From Bog-159 sp049520215 (lineage in GTDB: Bacteria; Acidobacteriota; Terriglobia; Bryobacterales; Bryobacteraceae), in contig JBEKPZ010000400.1 of assembly GCA_049520215.1 (NCBI GenBank), positions 1-11,217 on the forward strand: 11,217 nucleotides of DNA, given 5' to 3'. The notes below the pieces were generated by a model. The model saw only the letters and a program-made list of their open reading frames with translations. It ran no database searches and was not told where the DNA came from. Each line of letters opens with the position of its first letter. Within the stretch, counting starts at the first letter, position 1. Below are positions 1 through 5,872 of the stretch, piece after piece. A program made the translations under genes and the position numbers.

Positions 1-540
1 TCGATCGCGGACGCGCTGGACGCCATCAACGAAAAGCTGATCCGCCGCCACCCGCACGTCTTCGGCGAGCAGACCGCCGAAACCGCGGGTGACGTGCGCC
101 GCATCTGGGCCGAGGTGAAAGCGGAGGAGAAAAAGCAGAAGGGCGAGCACACCGGAGGGCTGCTGGAATCGGTCCCGCGCGCGCTGCCGGCGCTGGTGGA
201 AGCGCAGCAGCTCACCTCCCGCGCCGCGCACGTGGGCTTCGATTGGCACAATGCGGAACAAGTGCTGGAGAAGTTGCACGAAGAACTGGCCGAATTCGAT
301 GCCGCGCGGCGCGGTACTTCTCAAGAGGAACTGGAAGGCGAGTTAGGCGATATGCTTTTCGTGCTGGTGAACCTGGCGCGTTTCGTCAAGGTCGATCCCG
401 AGCAAGCCCTGCGCAAGACCAACGCCAAGTTCCGCCGGCGTTTCGGTTATATCGAGCGCAGGCTGGGCGAACAGGGCAAATCGCCGGAAGCAGCCACGCT
501 GGCCGAAATGGACGCGCTCTGGGAGGAGTCCAAGCGATGA
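1..540 (+). CDS. mazG: MazG nucleoside triphosphate pyrophosphohydrolase, 3' part (5' end outside window)
   Basis: MazG hydrolyses (d)NTPs to NMP and pyrophosphate in the cytosol, cleansing nucleotide pools and, in some bacteria, lowering ppGpp. Reading frame 1 is open from the first base; 179 residues are visible. The first residues include EKLIRRHPHVFG, the signature at the end of the N-terminal MazG domain. The C-terminal MazG domain follows, with the LHEELAEFDAA helix (EExxE-type metal motif) and ELEGELGDMLF (ExxD motif), then KTNAKFRRRFGYIE. All of these acidic positions are intact. E. coli MazG has about 263 residues, so roughly 80-90 N-terminal residues lie to the left of the window. 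An internal GTG at 94 is not the start, because conserved MazG sequence lies upstream of it. The stop overlaps the next start by 4 bases (ATGA). Confidence 0.93.
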   Translation, partial: SIADALDAINEKLIRRHPHVFGEQTAETAGDVRRIWAEVKAEEKKQKGEHTGGLLESVPRALPALVEAQQLTSRAAHVGFDWHNAEQVLEKLHEELAEFDAARRGTSQEELEGELGDMLFVLVNLARFVKVDPEQALRKTNAKFRRRFGYIERRLGEQGKSPEAATLAEMDALWEESKR

Positions 541-1277
541 TCGAACTCCGGGCGTTGACGGAAAGCCGCCAGTATCAGGAAGCGGTGGAGCTGCAGAAGA
601 CGGTCTGGGGATTCAACGACATCGAATTGCTGCCAGTGCGGCTATTCGTGGTGGCCACCAAGGTCGGCGGCCAGGCGTTCGGCGCCTACGACGGAAACGG
701 GATGGTGGGCTTCCTGCTGTCGATCCCGGGATTGAAGCCCGGCGGCGGGACATACCTGCACAGCCACATGCTGGGCGTGCTGGCGGAATATCGGAATCGG
801 GGCGTCGGCCGCATGCTGAAACTGCGGCAGCGCGAGGACGCCCTCGAGCGCGGCATCGGCCTGGTGGAGTGGACCTTCGATCCGCTGGAGCTGAAGAACG
901 CCTTCTTCAACATGGAGCGCCTGGGCGCCATCGTGCGGCGCTATGTGGAGAATCAGTACGGCATGACCACCAGTCCGCTGCATGGCGGCTTGCCGACGGA
1001 TCGCTGCGTAGCCGAGTGGTGGCTGGCCAGCCCGCACACGGAAGCGGTCCTGGCGGGGCGCCCGCCCGGGCGCGGCGTTGTAGAGCGCATCGAAGTGCCC
1101 GCCGATATCGATATCATCCGGCGAGCAGAACCCCGGCGCGCCCGCGAGATCCAGAAATCGCTGGGAGCGCGCCTGACGAGCGGCTTCGACCGCGGCCTGG
1201 CGGTAATTGGGTTTGAACGGTCCGATCGCGTGGGCACGTATCTGCTCGGGAGGTGGCAATGCGGATCGAACGCGTAA
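537..1277 (+). CDS. GNAT-family N-acyltransferase, paired with the OSBS/NSAR-like enzyme
   Basis: This 246-residue protein has the GNAT acyl-CoA binding signature at about residues 79-106: a hydrophobic strand (LGVLAEY), then RNRGVGRMLKLRQRE and a helix ending ALERG. EWTFDPLELKNAFFN (about 111-125) is a second conserved block of the COG3375-like GNATs often found beside menC-like genes. The start at 537 is chosen because it has a GGGAGGAG ribosome site at 521-528 with 8-base spacing and gives an ATGA overlap with mazG. The open frame continues upstream only as a shadow inside mazG. The gene overlaps the next one by 19 bases. In characterised Geobacillus-type operons such a GNAT succinylates D-amino acids for an N-succinylamino acid racemase. 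That role is inferred here from the pairing, and the acyl donor and acceptor are not visible in the sequence. Confidence 0.88.
   Translation: MIELRALTESRQYQEAVELQKTVWGFNDIELLPVRLFVVATKVGGQAFGAYDGNGMVGFLLSIPGLKPGGGTYLHSHMLGVLAEYRNRGVGRMLKLRQREDALERGIGLVEWTFDPLELKNAFFNMERLGAIVRRYVENQYGMTTSPLHGGLPTDRCVAEWWLASPHTEAVLAGRPPGRGVVERIEVPADIDIIRRAEPRRAREIQKSLGARLTSGFDRGLAVIGFERSDRVGTYLLGRWQCGSNA
1248..1253 (+). promoter_or_regulatory. Ribosome binding site deciding the start of the menC-like gene
   Basis: GGGAGG lies 5 bases before ATG 1259. A GTG at 1253 in the same frame overlaps this site and so cannot use it. ATG 1259 also gives the N-terminus MRIERVILRHIRMPL that is usual for the family. Confidence 0.7.
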
Positions 1278-2368
1278 TTCTCCGGCACATTCGGATGCCC
1301 CTGGTACATTTCTTTGAAACCAGTTTCGGCCGCACGACGGAGCGCGACATCATCCTGGTGGAAGTGGCGGGAGAAGGCGCATCGGGATGGGGCGAAGTCA
1401 CTGCCGGCGAGAGTCCTTTCTATAACGAAGAGTGGACCGATTCCGCCTGGCTGATTCTGCGCGACTACGCCATTCCGCGCGTGCTGGGCCGCGATCTGGC
1501 CAGCGCCGAAGACGTCGCGCCGCTCACCGCGCATATCCGCGGCCACAAGATGGCGCGCGGCGGTCTGGAGGCGGCTGTGTGGGACCTTGCGGCGCGGCTC
1601 GCGGGCCAGCCGCTGTGGAAAGCGATCGGCGGCGGCGCGCGGCGCGAAATCCCCTGCGGCGTTTCCATCGGCATTCAGAACTCGGTGGATCAGCTTCTGG
1701 AAAAGATCGAGCGCGAGCTCGCCTCGGGCTATCAGCGCATCAAGATGAAGATCAAGCCGGGCTGGGATGTGGATGTGATCCGGCAGGTGCGCGCGCGCTT
1801 TCCCGCCATCAAGCTGATGGCCGATGCGAATTCGGCCTACACGCTGGATGATGCCGCGCGCTTGAAGCAACTCGACGAGTTCTACCTGATGATGATCGAG
1901 CAGCCGCTGGCGCACGACGACATCATCGATCATGCCGTCCTGCAAGCCAAACTCGATACGCCGATTTGCCTGGACGAATCGATCCGCTCCGCGCATCATG
2001 CCGAGCAAGCCATCCGCCTGCACGCCTGCGGCATCATCAATATCAAGCTGGGGCGCGTGGGCGGCTTTCGCGAGGCCAGGCGCGTGCACGATGTGGCGCA
2101 GGCGGCGGGCGTGCCGGTGTGGTGCGGCGGGATGCTCGAATCCGGCGTGGGCCGCGCGCACAACATCGCGCTTTCCACGCTGCCCAATTTCGTTCTGCCG
2201 GGCGATGTGTCGGCCAGCAAGCGCTATTGGGCGCGCGACATTATCGTGCCGCCGGTCGAGACTACGCCGCAGGGCACCATCCGCGTTTCCGACGAACCCG
2301 GTTTTGGCTACGACCTCGACCGCGATTATATCCGGTCGGTCACCATCCGGGAGGAGTCCGCCGGTTGA
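1259..2368 (+). CDS. menC: o-succinylbenzoate synthase / N-succinylamino acid racemase family enzyme (enolase superfamily)
   Basis: The 369-residue protein matches the full family length (about 370). The N-terminal capping domain (about 1-125) contains MPLVHFFETSFGRT. The TIM barrel carries the expected active site: the KMK motif (K162, K164), metal ligands D189 (ADAN), E214 (MIEQP) and D239 (CLDES), and the opposite-face lysine K263 (NIKLGRVGG). These positions agree closely with what I remember for Amycolatopsis N-acylamino acid racemase. The family includes true MenC (menaquinone biosynthesis: SHCHC to o-succinylbenzoate), N-succinylamino acid racemases and enzymes with both activities. 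No other men gene lies in the window, and a GNAT gene overlaps this one, so racemization of N-succinylamino acids is the preferred inference. MenC function cannot be excluded. The gene overlaps the GNAT gene by 19 bases and the transporter start by 4. Confidence 0.9.
   Translation: MRIERVILRHIRMPLVHFFETSFGRTTERDIILVEVAGEGASGWGEVTAGESPFYNEEWTDSAWLILRDYAIPRVLGRDLASAEDVAPLTAHIRGHKMARGGLEAAVWDLAARLAGQPLWKAIGGGARREIPCGVSIGIQNSVDQLLEKIERELASGYQRIKMKIKPGWDVDVIRQVRARFPAIKLMADANSAYTLDDAARLKQLDEFYLMMIEQPLAHDDIIDHAVLQAKLDTPICLDESIRSAHHAEQAIRLHACGIINIKLGRVGGFREARRVHDVAQAAGVPVWCGGMLESGVGRAHNIALSTLPNFVLPGDVSASKRYWARDIIVPPVETTPQGTIRVSDEPGFGYDLDRDYIRSVTIREESAG
2349..2356 (+). promoter_or_regulatory. Ribosome binding site supporting a TTG start for the EamA transporter
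   Basis: GGGAGGAG lies 8 bases before TTG 2365. The 11-base string GGGAGGAGTCC here is identical to the one before the GNAT gene (521-531). It supports the rare TTG start over the internal ATG at 2403, which would cut into the first membrane segment. Confidence 0.6.
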
Positions 2369-3258
2369 ACGGCACCGCGGTACTTTACGCCCTCATCTTG
2401 CTGATGGTGGCGTTCTGGTCGGGCAATTATATTGCGGGCAAAATCGCGCTGCGCGAACTTTCGCCGCTGTTTCTAGCGGGGTTGCGGATAGGTTTGGCGG
2501 GCGTGACGATGGTGCCGCTATATGCGTGGGAGCGCGCTGCGAGGCGACCTAAGAGGCCGCCGCAGGCTGAGAGCCTGCCCCACGTTGTTCAGTTACTGAT
2601 ACTGGGCCTGTTGGGCGTGACGCTGAATCAATTCTTCTTCATCGTCGGCCTGAGCCGCACCAGCGTGGCGCACGCGGCGATCCTTATTGGACTGACACCG
2701 ATACAGGTACTGATCATCGCAGGGGTGCGCGGTCAGGAACGAATCACGGCGCGCAAGGCCGTGGGGATGGCAATCGCGCTGGCCGGAGTGGCCCTACTGA
2801 AAGCCTTCGAACCGGCGGCTGGCACAGGTGCTACGTGGCTCGGAGATTTCTTCATCCTGCTCACCGGCCTGTGCTTCGCGCTGTTCACCGTGTTCGGCAA
2901 AGAAGTGACCGGCGAGTACAGCACCATCACCATGAACACCTACGCCTACGTGGGAGGCGCCATGGCGCTACTGCCTCTGACGGTGTGGGAGGCCACACAT
3001 CAGCCGCTGGCGCACGTCAGCGCAGGGGCGTGGCTGGCGGCTATCTACATGGCGCTGTTTCCCTCGGTGATCGCGTACCTGATTTATTACCACGCCCTCG
3101 CCCACATGGCCGCATCGCGGGTGTCGGCATTCTCCTATTTACAACCGGTGTTCGCCTCGATCATGGGAGTCGTCATTCTGGGAGAGACCCTGGGCGCGCC
3201 GGTGATCGCCGGCGGCGCAGTGATCCTGGCGGGCGTGTACCTGGCGGAGCGCGGCTGA
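2365..3258 (+). CDS. EamA/DMT-family transporter (10-TM drug/metabolite exporter type)
   Basis: A 297-residue inner-membrane protein made of two EamA repeats, about 1-145 and 155-297. The first repeat opens with LILLMVAFWSGNYIAGK and GLRIGLAG, typical of the N-terminal EamA helix pair. The second includes TGLCFALFTVFGKE, LFPSVIAYLIYYHAL and the closing GETLGAPVIAGGAVILAGVYL. About ten hydrophobic helices can be counted. EamA proteins export amino acids or other small metabolites, and the substrate is unknown. Its place directly after an amino acid racemase-like gene makes an amino acid or derivative plausible. The TTG start overlaps the previous stop (TTGA). The loop after TM2 (about residues 57-73, rich in R, P and K) contains an in-frame palindrome at 2562-2578. 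Codon use in this stretch is less G/C-ending than in the neighbouring genes. Confidence 0.9.
   Translation: MNGTAVLYALILLMVAFWSGNYIAGKIALRELSPLFLAGLRIGLAGVTMVPLYAWERAARRPKRPPQAESLPHVVQLLILGLLGVTLNQFFFIVGLSRTSVAHAAILIGLTPIQVLIIAGVRGQERITARKAVGMAIALAGVALLKAFEPAAGTGATWLGDFFILLTGLCFALFTVFGKEVTGEYSTITMNTYAYVGGAMALLPLTVWEATHQPLAHVSAGAWLAAIYMALFPSVIAYLIYYHALAHMAASRVSAFSYLQPVFASIMGVVILGETLGAPVIAGGAVILAGVYLAERG
2562..2578. repeat. Perfect inverted repeat (REP-like palindrome) inside the EamA gene
   Basis: GCAGGCT-GAG-AGCCTGC is a perfect 7-base stem with a 3-base loop. It encodes part of the polar loop between TM2 and TM3 (about residues 66-72). The string resembles short palindromes that I recall as dispersed in Solibacter-type genomes. 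That resemblance comes from memory, and only one copy lies in this window. Confidence 0.5.
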
Positions 3259-4553
3259 TGACATCGTTTGTCGAATTACTGCGCCGCAACCGCAATTACC
3301 GCTTCACCTGGATCGGGCAGGTGGTTAGCGAAATCGGCGATCACTTCAACAACATCGCCGTGTTCAGCCTGGCTTTGGCGAATACGCGCTCCGGGCTGGT
3401 GGTCAGCGGCGTGATGCTCGCGCGCGCAATACCGGCGGTGCTGGCGGGGCCCATCGCGGGCGTGGTGCTCGACCGCATGGACCGCAAGCGCGTGATGATC
3501 GCCAGCGACATCATCCGCGCGGTGCTGGCGGCGGGCTTCATCCTGACAATTCACCGTCACGACACCTGGCTGCTGTACTTCTTCAGCGCCCTGCTGATGT
3601 TCGCCTCGCCGTTCTTCACCAGCGGGCGCTCGTCCATTCTGCCCAGCATCGCCACGCGGGACGAACTGCACACGGCCAATTCGCTGACGCAGACCACCGG
3701 TTGGATGACCCTGACCATCGGCACGTTTCTCGCCGGCGCCAGCGTGGCGCAGTTCGGCTATCAGTGGGCCTTTGTGGGCAACGCGCTTTCCTTCGTGGTG
3801 TCCGCCATCTGCATCGGGCAGTTGTTTCTGCCCGGCGACGGTTTCCGGCCCAAGCGCGAGTCGCTCACCGAAGCCGACGTGGTGCGGCCCTGGCACGAAT
3901 ACACCGAAGGACTGCGCTACATGCGCACGCACCCGTTGATCTTCGGCATCGCGCTGATTGGCGTGGGCTGGGCTACCGGCGGCGGAGCGGCGCAGATCCT
4001 GTTCAGCATCTTCGGCGAGATCGTATTCAACCGCGGCCCGGCCGGCATCGGCATCGTGTGGGGCTGCGCGGGCATCGGGCTGCTGATTGGCGGCCTGGTC
4101 GGACACCGGCTGGGCGAGCGGCTCAGCTTCGACGGCTATAAGCGCGCCGTAGTAGTGTGCTACGTGATTCACGGCGGCGCATACGTCCTGTTTAGCCAGA
4201 TGCGCAATTTCCATGCGGCGTTGGTCTTCATCGCGCTATCTCGCGCCGCCGTGGGGGTCAGCTCGGTGCTGAATTACTCGCAGCTTCTGCGGCACGTCGC
4301 CAACGAATTCCGCGGACGCGTGTTCGCCACCATGGAGTCGATGGTCTGGTCTACCATGATGGTTTCGATGATGCTCGCGGGAATCGCATCGCAGTACTAC
4401 GACCCGCGCTTGATCGGCGCGATTGCGGGTGTGCTCAGCTCGACGACGGCGGTCTTTTGGGGTTGGGCGCACTGGACGGGGCGGCTGCCCGAGCCCGCGC
4501 AAGAGGGCGTGGATCCGGACGACGTGGAGGTACATGGCGAACCCACCATCTAG
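3258..4553 (+). CDS. MFS transporter of the MFS_3 / enterobactin exporter-like type
   Basis: A 431-residue integral membrane protein with about 12 hydrophobic segments. The N-terminus (FVELLRRNRNYRFTWIGQVVSEIGDHFNNIAV) is typical of the MFS_3 group, with a short cytosolic helix leading into TM1. The MFS loop 2-3 signature is clear at about residues 65-90: GPIAGVVLDRMDRKRVMI followed by SDIIRAVLA. A central cytosolic loop (about 195-225) separates the two halves, and the second half repeats G-rich helices such as GIGIVWGCAGIGLLIGG. The C-terminal tail (about 412-431) is acidic and soluble. Family members are proton-driven exporters of siderophores, drugs or metabolites, and no substrate can be inferred. 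The ATG shares its A with the preceding TGA, with GGAG at 3246-3249 as ribosome site. The 3' end overlaps the SDR gene by 20 bases. Confidence 0.9.
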   Translation: MTSFVELLRRNRNYRFTWIGQVVSEIGDHFNNIAVFSLALANTRSGLVVSGVMLARAIPAVLAGPIAGVVLDRMDRKRVMIASDIIRAVLAAGFILTIHRHDTWLLYFFSALLMFASPFFTSGRSSILPSIATRDELHTANSLTQTTGWMTLTIGTFLAGASVAQFGYQWAFVGNALSFVVSAICIGQLFLPGDGFRPKRESLTEADVVRPWHEYTEGLRYMRTHPLIFGIALIGVGWATGGGAAQILFSIFGEIVFNRGPAGIGIVWGCAGIGLLIGGLVGHRLGERLSFDGYKRAVVVCYVIHGGAYVLFSQMRNFHAALVFIALSRAAVGVSSVLNYSQLLRHVANEFRGRVFATMESMVWSTMMVSMMLAGIASQYYDPRLIGAIAGVLSSTTAVFWGWAHWTGRLPEPAQEGVDPDDVEVHGEPTI

Positions 4554-5205
4554 CTTGCAGGACAAAGTGGTATTGGTGACCGGCGCGGCCAAGCGCATTG
4601 GGCGCGGCATCGCGTTGCGCCTGGCGCGAGAAGGCGCGCGCGTCGCGATTCACTATGGGAACTCGGAAGCCGAGGCCCGCGCGACCGCGGCGGAATGCGG
4701 GGGTGCTCCGCTATTTCGCGCAAACCTGGAAAGCGTGGCGGAGATCGAGCGCATGTTCGGCGAGATCGAGAGCACGCTCGGTCGGCTGGACGGCCTGGTG
4801 AACAATGCCGCGCGCTTCACGCGCCGCGATCCGCTGGAAGTCACCGAAGCCGACTGGGACTTCATCCACTCGGTGAACCTGAAGGCGGTATTCTTCTGCT
4901 GCCAGAATGGCGCGCGCCTGATGCGCAAGACGGGCGGCGGCCGCATCGTGAACATCAGTTCGCTGGGCGGCCTGCGACCCTGGGCGGACCACGCGCACTA
5001 TTGCGCGTCGAAAGCCGGCGTGATCATGCTGACGCGCGCGCTGGCCAAGGCGTTCGCCCCGGAGATCACGGTGAATTCGGTGGCGCCGGGAGTGATTCCG
5101 TTCGGGGAACTCGACGTGGAGGCTACGAGAATGGTTTTCTTAGGGGCGAGTAATTTCATTACAGGGCAGATTGTAGCTGTGGATGGGGGGCTGAGCCAGC
5201 GGTAG
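4534..5205 (+). CDS. SDR-family oxidoreductase (pteridine reductase / FabG-like), apparently shortened near the C-terminus
   Basis: A 223-residue classical short-chain dehydrogenase, NAD(P)H-dependent and cytosolic. The Rossmann motif TGAAKRIG (residues 16-23) has the K-R form typical of pteridine-reductase-like SDRs. NNAA (90-93), the serine in NISS (142-143) and the catalytic YCASK (Y156, K160) are present. PG (185-186) and the C-terminal ITGQIVAVDGG are also present. Between PG and DGG there are about 25 fewer residues than in E. coli FabG: the usual segment with G-x-x-x-E/D-hA before the last strand is absent. The last 85 bases are also visibly richer in A/T than the rest of the gene. ATG 4534 is chosen because GGAGG (4526-4530) precedes it, though only 3 bases away, and because it starts just before the first strand. 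Substrate unknown; reduction of a pterin is possible. Confidence 0.85.
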   Translation: MANPPSSLQDKVVLVTGAAKRIGRGIALRLAREGARVAIHYGNSEAEARATAAECGGAPLFRANLESVAEIERMFGEIESTLGRLDGLVNNAARFTRRDPLEVTEADWDFIHSVNLKAVFFCCQNGARLMRKTGGGRIVNISSLGGLRPWADHAHYCASKAGVIMLTRALAKAFAPEITVNSVAPGVIPFGELDVEATRMVFLGASNFITGQIVAVDGGLSQR

Positions 5206-5230
5206 CAGAACGGAACTCTACTGCCAGTCC

Positions 5231-5241
5231 TGTGCTACATT
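5231..5241 (+). promoter_or_regulatory. Candidate extended -10 promoter of the vapBC module
   Basis: TGTGCTACATT contains TGC directly before TACATT, the extended -10 pattern. It lies in the 45-base gap after the SDR stop, 9 bases before the vapB ATG at 5251. Transcription would then start almost at the ATG, and no Shine-Dalgarno sequence is seen. No good -35 element is visible at the usual distance. Confidence 0.45.
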
Positions 5242-5250
5242 TTAAAGCAA

Positions 5251-5458
5251 ATGGGTGACACGTTCACAGTCCGGCTGCCACAAGATCTCGCGGAGTCTTG
5301 ACGGGGCCGCTCAGAAGACGGGGATGTCTCGCGGCGCCATCATCCGTATGGAACTCGAGAGAGCCCGCAAGTCGCCCAGAAAACCGTTCTTGCGCCTGGC
5401 AGGCGCATTAGAAGGGCCGGCGGACCTCTCGGCCCGCAAGGGCTTCTCCCGAAAGTGA
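5251..5458 (+). pseudogene. vapB: VapB-type ribbon-helix-helix antitoxin, broken by a frameshift near 5296
   Basis: From ATG 5251 the frame reads MGDTFTVRLPQDLAES and stops at TGA 5299-5301. The opening is the beta-strand of a ribbon-helix-helix antitoxin (TFTVRLP). The expected continuation lies in the next frame from 5297: LDGAAQKTGMSRGAIIRMEL, ending at TGA 5456-5458. Joining the two gives about 68 residues, a normal VapB length. Around 5296, GAG-T-CTT is found where relatives would read E-W-L, so two bases (for example the GG of a TGG codon) seem to be lost. The C-terminal toxin-binding tail is complete. Its stop overlaps the toxin start as GTGA, the coupling usual for toxin-antitoxin pairs. 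As it stands no full antitoxin would be made. A sequencing error remains possible. Confidence 0.72.
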
Positions 5459-5860
5459 AGGGAATAGCCGATACCGGTTTCCTGGTTGCGTTCGCGAACC
5501 GGAGAGACGCCCATCACGGGTGGGCGCTGGAGATTGCAAAGAGTCACCGAGCCACTGCTGACCGGTGAAGCCGTGCTGGCTGAGGCCGCTTTTCACTTGG
5601 GTAGCGTGAGCCTGGTTATGGCCTTTGTCGCTGAGGGCCTAGTCCGTCCGAAGTTCCGTCTGGACGACCACATCCAGCGAATCGAGGAACTGGCCGCGCG
5701 TTATGCGGATAGGCGCCGCGGCCTCGCGGACTTATGCCTGATCCGGATGAGCGAATTGCATCCGAAGTTTCCCGTGATCACCACCGATGTATCCGATTTT
5801 CGGATCTACCGCCGGGGACGCCGTGAAGCCATTCCGCTCATTCACCCGCCCCAGTTGTAG
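5455..5860 (+). pseudogene. vapC: VapC-type PIN-domain toxin, broken by a frameshift near 5539-5543
   Basis: The GTG at 5455 starts VKGIADTGFLVAFANRRDAH, the classic PIN-domain opening with its first catalytic Asp (residue 6). This frame reaches ALEIAK, then degenerates to a stop after about 13 more codons. The rest of the toxin continues in the next frame from about 5543: VTEPLLTGEAVLAEAAFHLG to HPPQL, ending at TAG 5858-5860. In the composite (about 135 residues, normal VapC length) all four acidic positions are present: D in ADTGF, E in GEAVLAE, D in GLADL and D in TTDVSDF. An intact enzyme would be a Mg-dependent RNase that cleaves tRNA or rRNA. The shift lies in GCAAAGAGTC and corresponds to one extra base or two missing ones. 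With vapB also broken, the module is probably inactive and recently so. Confidence 0.75.
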
Positions 5861-5872
5861 CGGCCCTGGCGG

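Noticed and set aside
243..536. Upstream extension of the GNAT frame inside mazG
   Set aside because: The translated extension is Arg-rich and unlike GNAT N-termini; ATG 537 has a strong ribosome site and the usual stop/start overlap.
953..2161. Long antisense open frame (about 400 codons) across the GNAT and menC-like genes
   Set aside because: It is the complement of well-supported genes, with a His/Arg/Ala-rich, low-complexity translation typical of GC-rich shadows and no recognisable domain.
3276..4214. Minus-strand open frame of about 312 codons opposite the MFS gene
   Set aside because: The translation is rich in H, A, Q and D without domains and is fully explained by the MFS gene.
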